A stretch of DNA of 64,000 nt from Leptotrichia sp. HSP-342 (GTDB lineage Bacteria; Fusobacteriota; Fusobacteriia; Fusobacteriales; Leptotrichiaceae): positions 1,798,001-1,862,000 of the forward strand of contig NZ_CP165646.1 of the NCBI RefSeq assembly GCF_041199995.1, read 5' to 3'. The position numbers and the translations under genes are program-made. Positions 46,056 through 55,456 of this stretch are shown here, piece after piece. The notes under the pieces are model-generated. The model searched no databases. It saw nothing but the letters and a program-made list of their open reading frames with translations, and was not told where the DNA came from. Numbering within the stretch: position 1 is the first letter of the stretch; every line of letters begins with the position of its first letter.

Positions 46056-46514
46056 TTAAATTCTCACAGCCCTAACACTATCATTTTTATCACTATTTAA
46101 CTTAATAATCAGTAATTCCCCCACTTTCTCAAACCTTGCCTCACGAAATTTTCCAACTTCAGCTCTACTTCCAAATTTTTTCAAATCTTCCGCATCAGAA
46201 ATATACAATTTTCCTTTATCAAATTCAATTTTGTAAAATAGCTCATTCAATTTAAAAACTATTTGATTTTCTTTAACAAAAATATTATTATTCTCTCCTT
46301 CATAAGAAAATCCCTGAATATCCCTATTCTTTATATCCAAAACAATTTTATCGATCGAAAAATACATTTTCTCATACATTTTTTGATTATCCTTCTTTGC
46401 CTTTTCCACAATAACCACACGTTTTAAGAACACAGAAACTACGAATACAAGCACAGAAAATATAAACATGCTTATTAATATTTCGACTAATAAATATCCT
46501 TCTCTTTTTTTCAT
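46056..46514 (-). CDS. Prepilin-type pseudopilin (GspJ-like)
   Basis: 152 residues. Leader MKKREG, cleavage before YLLVE, with Glu at mature position 5, then the hydrophobic helix ILISMFIFSVLVFVVSVFL. The C-terminal domain has beta strands (IVFKLNELFYKIEFDKGKLY) like GspJ/PilW minor pseudopilins. AGGAGG lies seven bases before the ATG. Confidence 0.72.
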   Translation of the reverse strand: MKKREGYLLVEILISMFIFSVLVFVVSVFLKRVVIVEKAKKDNQKMYEKMYFSIDKIVLDIKNRDIQGFSYEGENNNIFVKENQIVFKLNELFYKIEFDKGKLYISDAEDLKKFGSRAEVGKFREARFEKVGELLIIKLNSDKNDSVRAVRI

Positions 46515-46540
46515 TTATTTTCCTCCTGCAAACTAATTTT

Positions 46541-46999
46541 TTAACTATTTTCATCAATATTTGGAAAATAATAATCCCTTATTTTATCAATATTTATTTC
46601 AAAAATATATTCCTTCTGTCCAAGCTCATTCATAAAATACCCATCCGTCCTCTTTATTTCCAAATTTATTTTATCTTCCTGAAATTTTCCCTTTTTATCT
46701 CGTTTTTGTTCCAATTTTTTCAAAAATTGATATTTTTTCTCAATTGCAAATCTATTATAAAAATCATCTACTTTTGAAATCTCATATTTTCCAATAAAAT
46801 TTACAATTTCATTATATTTTTTTGCCTTTAATATTTCAGCCATATTTTCAATATTTACATTCTTTTCATTTAAATTATCGACTTTGATATCCGTTTTAAA
46901 TGTCTGTAAAAATAAATTTGCAACTGGTACAATGATAACTGTTACAAAAAACATCGAAATTAAACTCTCAATTAAAGTTTCTCCCCTATTCTTTCTCAT
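46541..46999 (-). CDS. Prepilin-type pseudopilin (minor)
   Basis: 152 residues. Leader MRKNRG, cleavage before ETLIE with Glu at mature position 5, then a hydrophobic helix (SLISMFFVTVIIVPVANLFL). The C-terminal part is charged and helical, then beta. It may be GspI/PilV-like by its SLISM region and place in the operon. Confidence 0.7.
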   Translation of the reverse strand: MRKNRGETLIESLISMFFVTVIIVPVANLFLQTFKTDIKVDNLNEKNVNIENMAEILKAKKYNEIVNFIGKYEISKVDDFYNRFAIEKKYQFLKKLEQKRDKKGKFQEDKINLEIKRTDGYFMNELGQKEYIFEINIDKIRDYYFPNIDENS

Positions 47000-47013
47000 A
47001 TTTTCCCCAACTT

Positions 47014-47460
47014 TTATTTTCCAAAAATCTCAAAAATTACATAACTTATGATTATAAACGGTGCAAATGGAATATATTCATACTTTTTCCACTTTTTTAG
47101 AAATAAAAATAAAAAAGCAACTATTCCAGAAAAAATATACAAAATCATATAAAAATTTACAATCTTCTCCACTCCAAAATATCCCAAAATACCGCCAATC
47201 CCCATCATCAGTTTCACATCCCCAAAGCCTATCAGCGTTTTTCCAAAATAATCTTCTAAAATATAAAGTACTATCATGGGCATTGAATAAGCACAAATTC
47301 CCAGATAATAACCTTCTAAATTGGTATTTTCAATTGCTAATATAAATCCTAATACAAGTAAAATAACAAAACTTTCTTCAGGAATAATCCTTTTTTTCAA
47401 ATCAATCCAGATAATTCTAAAAAAAATACAATATTTCACAATTTCAAGCACAATATTCAT
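47014..47460 (-). CDS. Prepilin peptidase, A24 catalytic domain only
   Basis: A 148-residue multi-helix membrane protease. The two catalytic Asp are visible: D20 in IDLKKRIIP and D81 in GFGDVKLM (the GxGD motif). The N-terminal Cys-rich methylase domain of classical PilD/GspO is missing, so pilins may be cut but not N-methylated here, unless another protein does it. Its ATG overlaps the pilin stop codon by one base, indicating coupled translation. Confidence 0.88.
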   Translation of the reverse strand: MNIVLEIVKYCIFFRIIWIDLKKRIIPEESFVILLVLGFILAIENTNLEGYYLGICAYSMPMIVLYILEDYFGKTLIGFGDVKLMMGIGGILGYFGVEKIVNFYMILYIFSGIVAFLFLFLKKWKKYEYIPFAPFIIISYVIFEIFGK

Positions 47461-47909
47461 TATTTCCTAATTTCTTCCCCTGCAAAAGCCTTACTTCCTG
47501 CAGATACTTTGGCAAAAACCTCTCCATCCTGATAAACTACATTTCCTTCAATATTTCCAATCTTAAATTTCCCATTGCTTTCCAACCCAATTCCAAGTTT
47601 ATTGAGATTTCCATGCTCTGTTAAAATATCCTGTAAATTCTTAGGTGCATCTCCACCATGATCAATGCTCCAAGAAGTTGTGGTATTATTAAGTTCCGCA
47701 ACTGCTCCAATTACCTTACTTCTATTAGCCTTATTTAAATATTTCCCAACTTGTGGCACTGCAATTGCCGATATTATCGTAATAATCGCTACTACCAGTA
47801 TCACCTCTACAAGCGTAAATCCTTTTCCCCTATCCTTTAATTCTTTGATTCTCTCCCTTTTTTTCATTTTTTCAATTTTACTCTTTTCTTTTTTTAAAAT
47901 CTTATCCAC
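47460..47909 (-). CDS. Major pseudopilin (GspG/PilA-like)
   Basis: 149 residues. A long basic leader (about 30 residues) ends in RGKG, cleaved before FTLVEVILVVAIITIISAIAV, the canonical type IV pilin helix with Glu5. The C-terminal part is GspG-like (DHGGDAPKNLQDIL). The start is GTG behind AGAGGTGG; an ATG at codon 15 would give a normal-length leader. It is the first gene of the operon, directly after a good promoter. Confidence 0.87.
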   Translation of the reverse strand: MDKILKKEKSKIEKMKKRERIKELKDRGKGFTLVEVILVVAIITIISAIAVPQVGKYLNKANRSKVIGAVAELNNTTTSWSIDHGGDAPKNLQDILTEHGNLNKLGIGLESNGKFKIGNIEGNVVYQDGEVFAKVSAGSKAFAGEEIRK

Positions 47910-47946
47910 GATTAACCACCTCTTTTTATTAATTTTTATTTAATAA

Positions 47947-47975
47947 TTTATACTATATTTTTAAATAAAAGTCAA
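47947..47975 (-). promoter_or_regulatory. Promoter of the pseudopilin operon
   Basis: On the minus strand TTGACT (47975-47970), a 17-base spacer and TATAAA (47952-47947), about 40 bases before the GTG start. Confidence 0.8.
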
Positions 47976-48033
47976 TATATAAATTAAATTATTTTAAAAA
48001 TCAATTAATTTTTTATAAATTATAGTTTTTTAC

Positions 48034-48080
48034 ATAAAAAAAGACTGTACCTAGAGATTTACTTCTAAGTCAGCCTTTAT
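48034..48080 (-). terminator. Terminator after fabD
   Basis: On the minus strand GGCTGACTTAGA pairs with TCTcTAGGTACAGTC with small bulges, followed by TTTTTTT. It separates fabD from the pilin operon. Confidence 0.65.
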
Positions 48081-48161
48081 CACGCTTTTCTTATTTTTAA
48101 AATTTTAATTTTTTTAGTTTGTCGCAATATATATACAATCTATGAAAAGAAAAAGTATTTA

Positions 48162-49073
48162 TTAGTTTATTGAATCTGATAAATTTTCAACATTTTCAAT
48201 ATTAATAACTTCAATTTCTTTATTAATTTTCTTAATTAGTCCTGCCAATACTTTTCCAGGTCCGATTTCATAAATTTTTGTAACCCCATTTTCAGCGAGT
48301 TTATTTATTGTGTCTACCCATTTTACTGGTCCAAATGTTTGGCTGTATAATTCATTTTGAATTTCATCAGCAGAATTTAAAATATTTGCTGTGGTATTTG
48401 CAATAATCCGAGTTGCTGGATTATTCCAAGTGTAATTTTCAAATTCTTTTTTCAAAATTTCTGCAACAGGTTTCATTAATGATGAATGGAAAGGTCCTGA
48501 AACTGCTAGAGGCAATGCTCTTCTTGCTCCTTTTTCCTTAAACAGTTCAAGATTTTTTTCAATTACTTCTTTCTTTCCAGCAATAACTGTCTGTTTTGGC
48601 TCATTATAGTTTACTGCCTCCACAATTCCATCAATTTCACCACATATATTTTCTACATCTTCTGCACTAAGCCCCAATATTGCAGCCATTCCGCCGTCAA
48701 TATTAGCACTGCTCATTATTTCCCCTCTTTTTGAAATCAATTTTAATGTATCAATTTCATTTAAAACTCCAGCCGCATATAAAGAACTGTATTCTCCTAA
48801 ACTATGTCCAGCCACAAAATCAGCGTTTATACCTTTTTCTTTTAATAATTTTGTTAAAACAACCGAAAATAGTGCGATTGCAGGCTGTGCATATTTTGTA
48901 TTTTTTAGCTCCTCATCTGTTCCCTCAAAAATAACTCTTTTTATATCTTCATTATTTTTAAAAATCTCATCAATTAATTTTTTATTATCATCATTCACTT
49001 CATCATACAACTTTTTTCCCATCCCAGCATACTGAGTCCCTTGTCCTGGGAATACAAAAGCAATTTTTGACAT
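48162..49073 (-). CDS. fabD: Malonyl-CoA:ACP transacylase
   Basis: 303 residues. FPGQGTQYAGMG at the N-terminus, the nucleophile Ser in GHSLGEYSSL, and the catalytic His in SGPFHSSLM. It loads malonate on ACP for fatty acid synthesis. It is downstream of fabH with one membrane-protein gene between. GAGGAG precedes the ATG. Confidence 0.96.
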   Translation of the reverse strand: MSKIAFVFPGQGTQYAGMGKKLYDEVNDDNKKLIDEIFKNNEDIKRVIFEGTDEELKNTKYAQPAIALFSVVLTKLLKEKGINADFVAGHSLGEYSSLYAAGVLNEIDTLKLISKRGEIMSSANIDGGMAAILGLSAEDVENICGEIDGIVEAVNYNEPKQTVIAGKKEVIEKNLELFKEKGARRALPLAVSGPFHSSLMKPVAEILKKEFENYTWNNPATRIIANTTANILNSADEIQNELYSQTFGPVKWVDTINKLAENGVTKIYEIGPGKVLAGLIKKINKEIEVINIENVENLSDSIN

Positions 49074-49207
49074 AAAGTTCTCCTCTTATTTTCATATTTT
49101 TTATAATAAAATTATTCATTTTAATTTTACTTAAACCTTAAAATTTATTAATTTATTATTTTAATTTTGAAAAAATTCAAGTAATTTTAAATAAATATTC
49201 ATTGTAT

Positions 49208-49573
49208 TTATTTTTTTACTTCTTCTGCATCTACTATTTCTTCATTTTTTGATTCTTTAACATCTTTGCTACTAAATTTAGTTAATTTATTTTTATCAGT
49301 AATTTCCTTTACACCAAGTCCAAAGACAACTAGCCCTAAAATTAATGGAACTATAAATAATGGCAAGTCTTCCCATACATATTGAGTAACATATAAATAT
49401 ATTCCTACAATCAAGAAAATCCAACCATGTTTTTTCTTCTTAATAAGAAAATAACCTCCCACAAGAATCATTACAACCTGATAGTTTACAATATATTTCA
49501 TAATATCCTCAGGTATAAATTTAAACAAACTTAAAACAATTATTACCAATCCCCAAAATATTTTTGAATTCAT
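49208..49573 (-). CDS. Small membrane protein, unrecognised
   Basis: 121 residues with about four hydrophobic helices (WGLVIIVLSLFKFI, VVMILVGGYFLI, GWIFLIVGIYLYV, FIVPLILGLVVFGLGV) and a charged C-terminal tail rich in Lys and Glu. The helix pattern recalls LiaF/DUF5668-type four-helix domains. It sits between fabH and fabD with AGGAGG upstream, so it may be co-transcribed with them. No function is proposed. Confidence 0.65.
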   Translation of the reverse strand: MNSKIFWGLVIIVLSLFKFIPEDIMKYIVNYQVVMILVGGYFLIKKKKHGWIFLIVGIYLYVTQYVWEDLPLFIVPLILGLVVFGLGVKEITDKNKLTKFSSKDVKESKNEEIVDAEEVKK

Positions 49574-49694
49574 AATTTTCCTCCTATAATTTTTTATTTT
49601 TATTCATAAAATCACATCAATTTATTTTTCAAATTTATCTTTTTGTATTATTCTAGCTTTTCTACAAAAAACTCAATTTCTAATTATTTTACAA

Positions 49695-50672
49695 CTATTT
49701 TGAAATTTCTACCAAAATCGAACCATAAGTCAGTCCACCACCAAATCCAGTAGCAACAAACTTATCACCCTTCTTAAGTTTTCCTTCCTTTATTGCCTCA
49801 TCAAGTGCTATCGGAATTGATCCAGCCGAAGTATTTCCATATTTGTCCAAATTTACAAAAAATTTATCAAGTGGCTGCTTAAATCTTTTTGCAATTGACT
49901 CAATAATTCTGATATTTGCCTGATGTGGAATAAATAAATCAACATCATCAGCAGTTATTCCAGCCTGAGCCAATACATCTTCTACAGTTTCTGGGAAAAC
50001 CCTTACTGCAAATTTAAATATTTCTCTTCCATTCATTTTCAGATAAATATCTTTATTATCAATTTTTTCTTTAGATATAGGCTCTTTAGTACCTCCTGCA
50101 GGCACTAATAATTCACATGCTCCAGAACCATCAGCTACAAGATGGCTCGCTAAATATCCTCCATTTTCCACTTCTCCAAGTACAACAGCTCCTGCACCAT
50201 CTCCAAATAAAATACAAGTTCCCCTGTCAGTCCAGTCAATTACTCTTGACATTGCTTCTGCACCGATAACTAACACTTTCTTATAAATCCCAGCTTTAAC
50301 AAAACTATGTCCAGCAGAGTAAGCGTAAACAAACCCAGTACAAGCTGCACTCAAGTCAAACGCTGCTGCATTTATTCCCAATTTATCCTGAACAAGTGCG
50401 GCAGTTGATGGAGTTCCATAATCAGATGTCATAGTTGCAACAATAATTAAGTCAATTTCATTTTTATCAATTCCTGCATCCTCAATTGCTTTTTGTGCAG
50501 CCCTAAATGCCAAATCTGATGTTCCTTCATTCTCATCTATAATTCTTCTTTCCTTGATACCAGTTCTAACTGTTATCCACTCATCATTTGTATCCACAAT
50601 TTTTGCTAAATCATCATTTGTCATTATCTTTTCAGGTACATAAGATCCTGTTCCTAAAATTCCAACTTTCAT
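49695..50672 (-). CDS. fabH: Beta-ketoacyl-ACP synthase III
   Basis: 325 residues, starting fatty acid chains from acetyl-CoA and malonyl-ACP. The catalytic triad is visible: Cys in SAACTGFVYAY, His in IPHQANIRII, Asn in YGNTSAGSIP. N-terminal GTGSYVPEKIMTNDDL is typical. GAGGTGA precedes the ATG. The gene plsX, usually between rpmF and fabH, is absent here. Confidence 0.96.
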   Translation of the reverse strand: MKVGILGTGSYVPEKIMTNDDLAKIVDTNDEWITVRTGIKERRIIDENEGTSDLAFRAAQKAIEDAGIDKNEIDLIIVATMTSDYGTPSTAALVQDKLGINAAAFDLSAACTGFVYAYSAGHSFVKAGIYKKVLVIGAEAMSRVIDWTDRGTCILFGDGAGAVVLGEVENGGYLASHLVADGSGACELLVPAGGTKEPISKEKIDNKDIYLKMNGREIFKFAVRVFPETVEDVLAQAGITADDVDLFIPHQANIRIIESIAKRFKQPLDKFFVNLDKYGNTSAGSIPIALDEAIKEGKLKKGDKFVATGFGGGLTYGSILVEISK

Positions 50673-50827
50673 ATCTCACCTCAGATTTTATTTTTTATTC
50701 TCTATCTTTATTTATTTCTTTCTTTATAATTTTATACCAATTCCAGTTTAAAAATCATCTACTAAAGTCTATCATAATTCTATTAAAAATACAACTAAAA
50801 ACATTCAAATTGAAAAATAATAAAATC

Positions 50828-50856
50828 AAAAAAAAAGCAAGACATAAATCCTGCTT
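50828..50856 (-). terminator. Terminator directly after rpmF
   Basis: On the minus strand AAGCAGGA / TCTTGCTT form an 8-bp stem with one G-T pair, followed by nine T residues. rpmF is therefore probably not simply co-transcribed with fabH. Confidence 0.75.
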
Positions 50857-50863
50857 CAACAAA

Positions 50864-51055
50864 CTATTCAGCATCAGTTGCTTCATCATTTGCTAATACT
50901 TGTCTACCTCTGTAAACTCCTGTTTCCAAGTTTAATCTGTGTGGTCTTCTTATTGAACCGTCAGCTTCTACAACAATATTTGGAGCTTTGATAGAATCAT
51001 GTGATCTTCTCATATTTCTTTTTGCTTTAGAGGTTCTTTTCTTAGGTACTGCCAT
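50864..51055 (-). CDS. rpmF: Ribosomal protein L32
   Basis: 63 residues beginning [24 protein letters not shown]. The zinc-binding Cys pairs of the C+ form of L32 are missing, so this is the zinc-free type, as in E. coli. The C-terminal YRGRQVL segment is conserved. GGAG lies about twelve bases upstream, and a consensus promoter is at 51157-51185. Confidence 0.95.
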   Translation of the reverse strand: MAVPKKRTSKAKRNMRRSHDSIKAPNIVVEADGSIRRPHRLNLETGVYRGRQVLANDEATDAE

Positions 51056-51156
51056 TATTTATCGACTCCTTTCTAATTTTTATATTATTAATTTCTTTAT
51101 TCAATATTGTAAAAATAATTATAAAAAATCATAATTTTTTCACATTTATACAAACT

Positions 51157-51185
51157 ATTATAATAAATATAAAGCCATTTGTCAA
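51157..51185 (-). promoter_or_regulatory. Promoter of rpmF
   Basis: On the minus strand TTGACA (51185-51180), a 17-base spacer and TATAAT (51162-51157), an exact consensus in both boxes. Confidence 0.88.
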
Positions 51186-51275
51186 GGCTTTAATATGTTT
51201 TTTCCATTTATTCACAAGATTTTTTATTTTTTTCTAACTTTTATTGAATTTCTGTTGCTTTAATTTTTCAAAAAT

Positions 51276-52574
51276 TTATTTTTGATTCTCTTTAGATGAT
51301 GTATTAACTTTTTCTTGCTTATTTTTTTCAATAATAATTTGATATTTTTTCTCAGTATCAAATTCGATATTTTTTATCTTTTCAGAAACTTCATCTGTCA
51401 TTGTTTCATTCCCAACAACTAAAACAACAAAGTTTTCATTATTATTTGCATCTATCAATTTTCCAATTTTAACTTCGCTAATATTATTTGAAAAATTTTT
51501 ATATAAAATATTTTCAACAGTTTTTAAATCATTTTCGAAAATTTCTTGATTTTTATTTTCAATCGGTAATGAAACATCTTCAGCATTTTCTTTTATTTTT
51601 TCTTCGTTCAGATATTTTGATAAGTCCTGTGCTGTTAAATACTTTTCATTGGATAACTGCTGTATTTTTAATTTATAGTTTTTCAATTTATATTTTTCCA
51701 GTTTTTTTTCTAATTTCTCAATATCCTGTTTTTTAAAGGCATCTCCTACAATTTTTAAAGTAACAGTTTTATCTTTTTTATTAATAGAATTATCAAAAAC
51801 ATAATGATTTTTTAATTCCCTTGAAATAAATTTTTTTAATGAATTTTCTCTCGCTGTATCTTGAACTAAAGTTGTTGCTGTATATATACTTGGAATAATT
51901 ATGATTAAACTTACTATATAAAATATTATTTGTTTTTTTATTGAAATTTTATGTCCTGCTTCAAAAATATTTCCAGAATAAACTATCAAGCCAACTAATG
52001 TTGCTATCATTATAAAAAATACATTTATTATAAACAAATATCCTGCTCCAAGAAAAATTTTCAGATTCCCATGAGCAATCCCAAATCCTACTACACACAA
52101 AGGAGGCATTAATGCTGTTGCAATAGCTACTCCAGGAACTACATTTCCACCATCTTCTTTTGTTTTTCCAATTACTCCTGCAGTTCCACCAAAAATTGCG
52201 ATTAAAACATCCCATAAAGTAGGATAAGTTCTTGCTAGTATCTGTGGTGTTGCATCATTTATAGGGCTTACTAAAAAATAAAAAGTGGAACTTACTACAC
52301 TTATTAATATAAAAATTCCCAATCTAAAAAGTGACACATAAACTCTTTTTAAATTTCCATTTGATAATCCCAATCCTAGCGACTGAATTGGCGACATTAG
52401 TGGCGAAATCAACATTGCTCCAATAATTACTGCAACAGAATTTGTATTTAATCCTATTGAAGCTATAATCATTGCACAAATCAGAATAAACATTGTTTCC
52501 TTTGTAAAATCAGAATCTTCAATAATATTTCTTTTTAAAATCTTGTATTTCTCATGTTTTATTTTTTCTATCAT
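51276..52574 (-). CDS. DUF389 family membrane protein
   Basis: About 432 residues. The membrane domain carries the DUF389 pattern: ASIGLNTNSVAVIIGAMLISPLMSPI, then IPFGG-like IAIFGGTAGVIG and IATALMPPLCVVGFG. A C-terminal cytoplasmic or periplasmic region of about 180 residues is Lys/Glu/Asn-rich. Function is unknown for the family. The start at 52574 is behind GGAGG; the longer frame from 52589 begins upstream of that site. It stands alone, 45-60 bp from the flavocytochrome gene. Confidence 0.87.
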   Translation of the reverse strand: MIEKIKHEKYKILKRNIIEDSDFTKETMFILICAMIIASIGLNTNSVAVIIGAMLISPLMSPIQSLGLGLSNGNLKRVYVSLFRLGIFILISVVSSTFYFLVSPINDATPQILARTYPTLWDVLIAIFGGTAGVIGKTKEDGGNVVPGVAIATALMPPLCVVGFGIAHGNLKIFLGAGYLFIINVFFIMIATLVGLIVYSGNIFEAGHKISIKKQIIFYIVSLIIIIPSIYTATTLVQDTARENSLKKFISRELKNHYVFDNSINKKDKTVTLKIVGDAFKKQDIEKLEKKLEKYKLKNYKLKIQQLSNEKYLTAQDLSKYLNEEKIKENAEDVSLPIENKNQEIFENDLKTVENILYKNFSNNISEVKIGKLIDANNNENFVVLVVGNETMTDEVSEKIKNIEFDTEKKYQIIIEKNKQEKVNTSSKENQK

Positions 52575-52634
52575 TTTACCTCCATACATATTATAAATCT
52601 TAAATTTATTAAATTAATACTTTTCAAATTATAT

Positions 52635-53831
52635 TTATTTAAATTTAAATCCTTCATAAACTAACTCAACAGTACTGTTTAACTTATTAAATACATTTGC
52701 AAAATTATCCATCATTTTTACTGGACCACACATAAAGACAGTTGTACCATTTTCTAATTTATAATTATCAAAATTTAAATATCCAGAAACCTTACTATCT
52801 ACGAGATTTAATTTAAAATTAGGATTTTTCTGTGCGAATTGCTTCATCATATCTATATGAACTGCGTTTTCTTCTCCTCTATAAGCATAATAAAAATCAA
52901 TATTTCCATCTATTTTTTCGTTCTCTCTGATGTATGAAATAAACGGAGTAACCCCAATTCCACCAGCTATCCATATTTGTTTTTCTTTTCCTTTTTCTAA
53001 CAACATATGACCATATGCCCTATCAATTTTTACTTTTGTTCCTTCTTTAAGATTTTGGTAAATATCAGAAGTATAATCTCCTGAATTTTTTATTGTAAAA
53101 AATATTTTATTTCCTTTCCCACCAGAAATTGAAAACGGATGAGGCGCTTTCTCAAATCCTTCCTGAAAAATTTTAATAAAAGCAAATTGACCATATCTAT
53201 AATCAAAATTTTTATCTAATTCTATTTCTAATTCTGTCGTATCATGATTTAATCTCTTAACTGATACTATTTTTCCATTATTTTTAAATCCAATTTTTTG
53301 ATATAAAAATATTATATAAATTCCTGAAACAAGCCCTAAAACAGCATATACTCCTATTACTAAGCTCAATAAATTAACTGATGTAAAAGCTTTCCTTGAA
53401 TACGTAAATCCATGCCAAAGACCAATTATATATGCTATAAATACTATTCTATGTATCCATCTCCATGTTTCATATTTTAATTTTTTTGAAATATATGCAA
53501 CTATAACCACACTTATAAATAAATAGATTGCTATATCCCCCAATCTTGCTGGAATTCTCTCGCTCCAAAGTCCAAATCCCTTACTCTTATGGTGCATTAC
53601 TAATAAAATTACTGAAAATACTGCCATTAATTTATGATAAAAATACATTTTTTCTATCCCATTAAACCATTTTTCTAATAATTTTACCCTTGTTGCCAAC
53701 ATAAATGTTAATGATAACGTAGTCAAAGCTAACCCTGCTGTAATATTTCTTGTAGCACCTGCACTAATCCAAGCATATAATGTTATAGCTATGCTAGCAA
53801 AAATAAAAGTTATTCCTTTAATTGATTTCAT
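52635..53831 (-). CDS. Ferric-reductase-like flavocytochrome b with FAD/NAD(P) domain
   Basis: 398 residues. The N-terminal half has about six membrane helices with paired His (FYHKLMAV, VMHHKSKGF, WRWIHRIVF, GLWHGFTY), suiting b-heme ligation as in NOX/ferric reductases. The C-terminal half is ferredoxin-reductase-like: YGQFAFIKI, HPFSISG for FAD, GGIGVTPFISY for NAD(P), and the terminal VFMCGPVKMMDNF. It should move electrons from cytoplasmic NAD(P)H across the membrane. The acceptor (iron, oxygen or a quinone) is not evident. Confidence 0.87.
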   Translation of the reverse strand: MKSIKGITFIFASIAITLYAWISAGATRNITAGLALTTLSLTFMLATRVKLLEKWFNGIEKMYFYHKLMAVFSVILLVMHHKSKGFGLWSERIPARLGDIAIYLFISVVIVAYISKKLKYETWRWIHRIVFIAYIIGLWHGFTYSRKAFTSVNLLSLVIGVYAVLGLVSGIYIIFLYQKIGFKNNGKIVSVKRLNHDTTELEIELDKNFDYRYGQFAFIKIFQEGFEKAPHPFSISGGKGNKIFFTIKNSGDYTSDIYQNLKEGTKVKIDRAYGHMLLEKGKEKQIWIAGGIGVTPFISYIRENEKIDGNIDFYYAYRGEENAVHIDMMKQFAQKNPNFKLNLVDSKVSGYLNFDNYKLENGTTVFMCGPVKMMDNFANVFNKLNSTVELVYEGFKFK

Positions 53832-54060
53832 AATTTTTTCTTCCTACATAAAATATATTTTATTATATTATTATGTTATCCTTTCTCTGATTTATATTTT
53901 ATAAAAAATTAGTATACAATATTTTACTTATAAAAAAATTTGAATTTATATTAAATTTTATTATACAAACTAAAAAAGATGATATTTTTTTATATTTTAT
54001 TAATTTTACTAGTATTTCACTTTTAATAAAAAAATATTTCTTTAATAAAATAAACTTTAA

Positions 54061-55305
54061 TCACTCTGAATAAACAGGCTCAATATGAATCAAAAGTCTT
54101 TTTATATTTTTATATTTGTGTTTAATTTTTTTTGAAATTTTATTTGTAATATCGTGTGCTTCTTCAATTGTCTTATTTTTATCCATTCGTACATCTACAA
54201 ACATATAAATGTCTTTTCCAGAAGTAGTCATGCGAAAATCGTGCGCATTTTCAATTTCTTCAAATTGTAATATTTCTGAACGAATTTTTTCAATCAGAGC
54301 ATCATCTTGTGAATCCAGCAATATCAAAGAATTTTCCTTTATCAGTTCATAACCGCTCTTTATAATATAGAGTGACACAATAAATCCTACCACTGTATCA
54401 AATGCAGGATGAATCTTTGCTAGAATAAGCCCAATCAAAACAGAAGTTGATATTACAATATCTGTCTTGTAATCGGCAAGAAGTGAATTTATCAAAGTAT
54501 TATTATATTTTTTTGCTTTTTTTTGCATAAAAACCAATTGAAAAATTTTTATCAGTATTGCTAGAACAGTTATAATTATTGGAATAAATGTAGTATTTAC
54601 ATTATTTTCGCTGTTAAAGGAAATTAATTTTGAAAAATTATCTTTTATAAGCTCAAAAGCTGTTATCATTATAAATGTACCAATTATTACACTAAAAACA
54701 GACTCTATCTTTCCATGCCCAAATGGATGCTCCTTATCTTCAGGATTGCTTCCAACCTTTAATCCCACTATAACCAATACATTGGTAATCAAGTCAGAAA
54801 GTGAATTTAATCCATCAGAAAGCAACGACATACTGTAAAAAATTTTTCCAGCTATAATTTTTAATAAAGCCAAAACAATATTTATACAAATAGCAAACTT
54901 GGAAATAGATAACATATTTTTTTTCTGTCTTTTAGTTTCTGCCAGATTATTCAATATATATCCATCTTCTGTTTTTACAAATCGCTGTTTTTCAAGAAAA
55001 TTATTCATTTTTTTATGATTAGTTATGATTAGTGAGTCAAAATTTTTATTTGTAATCCAATTAATTATATATTTTAAAAAAAAGGTTCCATATCCATTAT
55101 TTCTCAATTTTGGTAAAATAAATATTTTTTTTAGTTCTGCAATATCATTAAAATCTAAGATTGCATACCCGTATAATTCTTCATCATTATATAAAAAATA
55201 TATATCCTCCTTTTCTTTGTCAAAAGAAAATTTTGGATCTATCTCCAGTAAATCTATTAAAATTTTACTTATATTCTCCTTTTTATCCCATTCAACTACT
55301 TTCAT
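54061..55305 (-). CDS. GNAT acetyltransferase domain fused to a cation diffusion facilitator
   Basis: 414 residues. Residues 1-120 form a GNAT-like domain with the acetyl-CoA loop region IFILPKLRNNGYGTFFLKYI. Residues about 130-414 are a CDF metal transporter: SMSLLSDGLNSLSDLITN in helix 2, HPFGHGKIES in the loop, LLADYKTDIVIS in helix 5, and a cytoplasmic C-terminal domain with HDFRMTTSGKDIYMFVDV and EAHDITNKI. Metal export (Zn, Mn, Fe) is expected. The fusion of an acetyltransferase to a CDF is unusual. GGAGG precedes the ATG. Confidence 0.87.
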   Translation of the reverse strand: MKVVEWDKKENISKILIDLLEIDPKFSFDKEKEDIYFLYNDEELYGYAILDFNDIAELKKIFILPKLRNNGYGTFFLKYIINWITNKNFDSLIITNHKKMNNFLEKQRFVKTEDGYILNNLAETKRQKKNMLSISKFAICINIVLALLKIIAGKIFYSMSLLSDGLNSLSDLITNVLVIVGLKVGSNPEDKEHPFGHGKIESVFSVIIGTFIMITAFELIKDNFSKLISFNSENNVNTTFIPIIITVLAILIKIFQLVFMQKKAKKYNNTLINSLLADYKTDIVISTSVLIGLILAKIHPAFDTVVGFIVSLYIIKSGYELIKENSLILLDSQDDALIEKIRSEILQFEEIENAHDFRMTTSGKDIYMFVDVRMDKNKTIEEAHDITNKISKKIKHKYKNIKRLLIHIEPVYSE

Positions 55306-55456
55306 CGTGAAACCTCCATTCGTAGCAAAAGAAACTAAACTAAAAAAAATAATTATTAAACCACACTTAGCTTTTTAAAACAAAACTAAATAAATTTAAT
55401 TTTGAAAAAAATTTAGTTTTAAGATAATAATTTTAGTTACTTAAATAAAAACAAAA

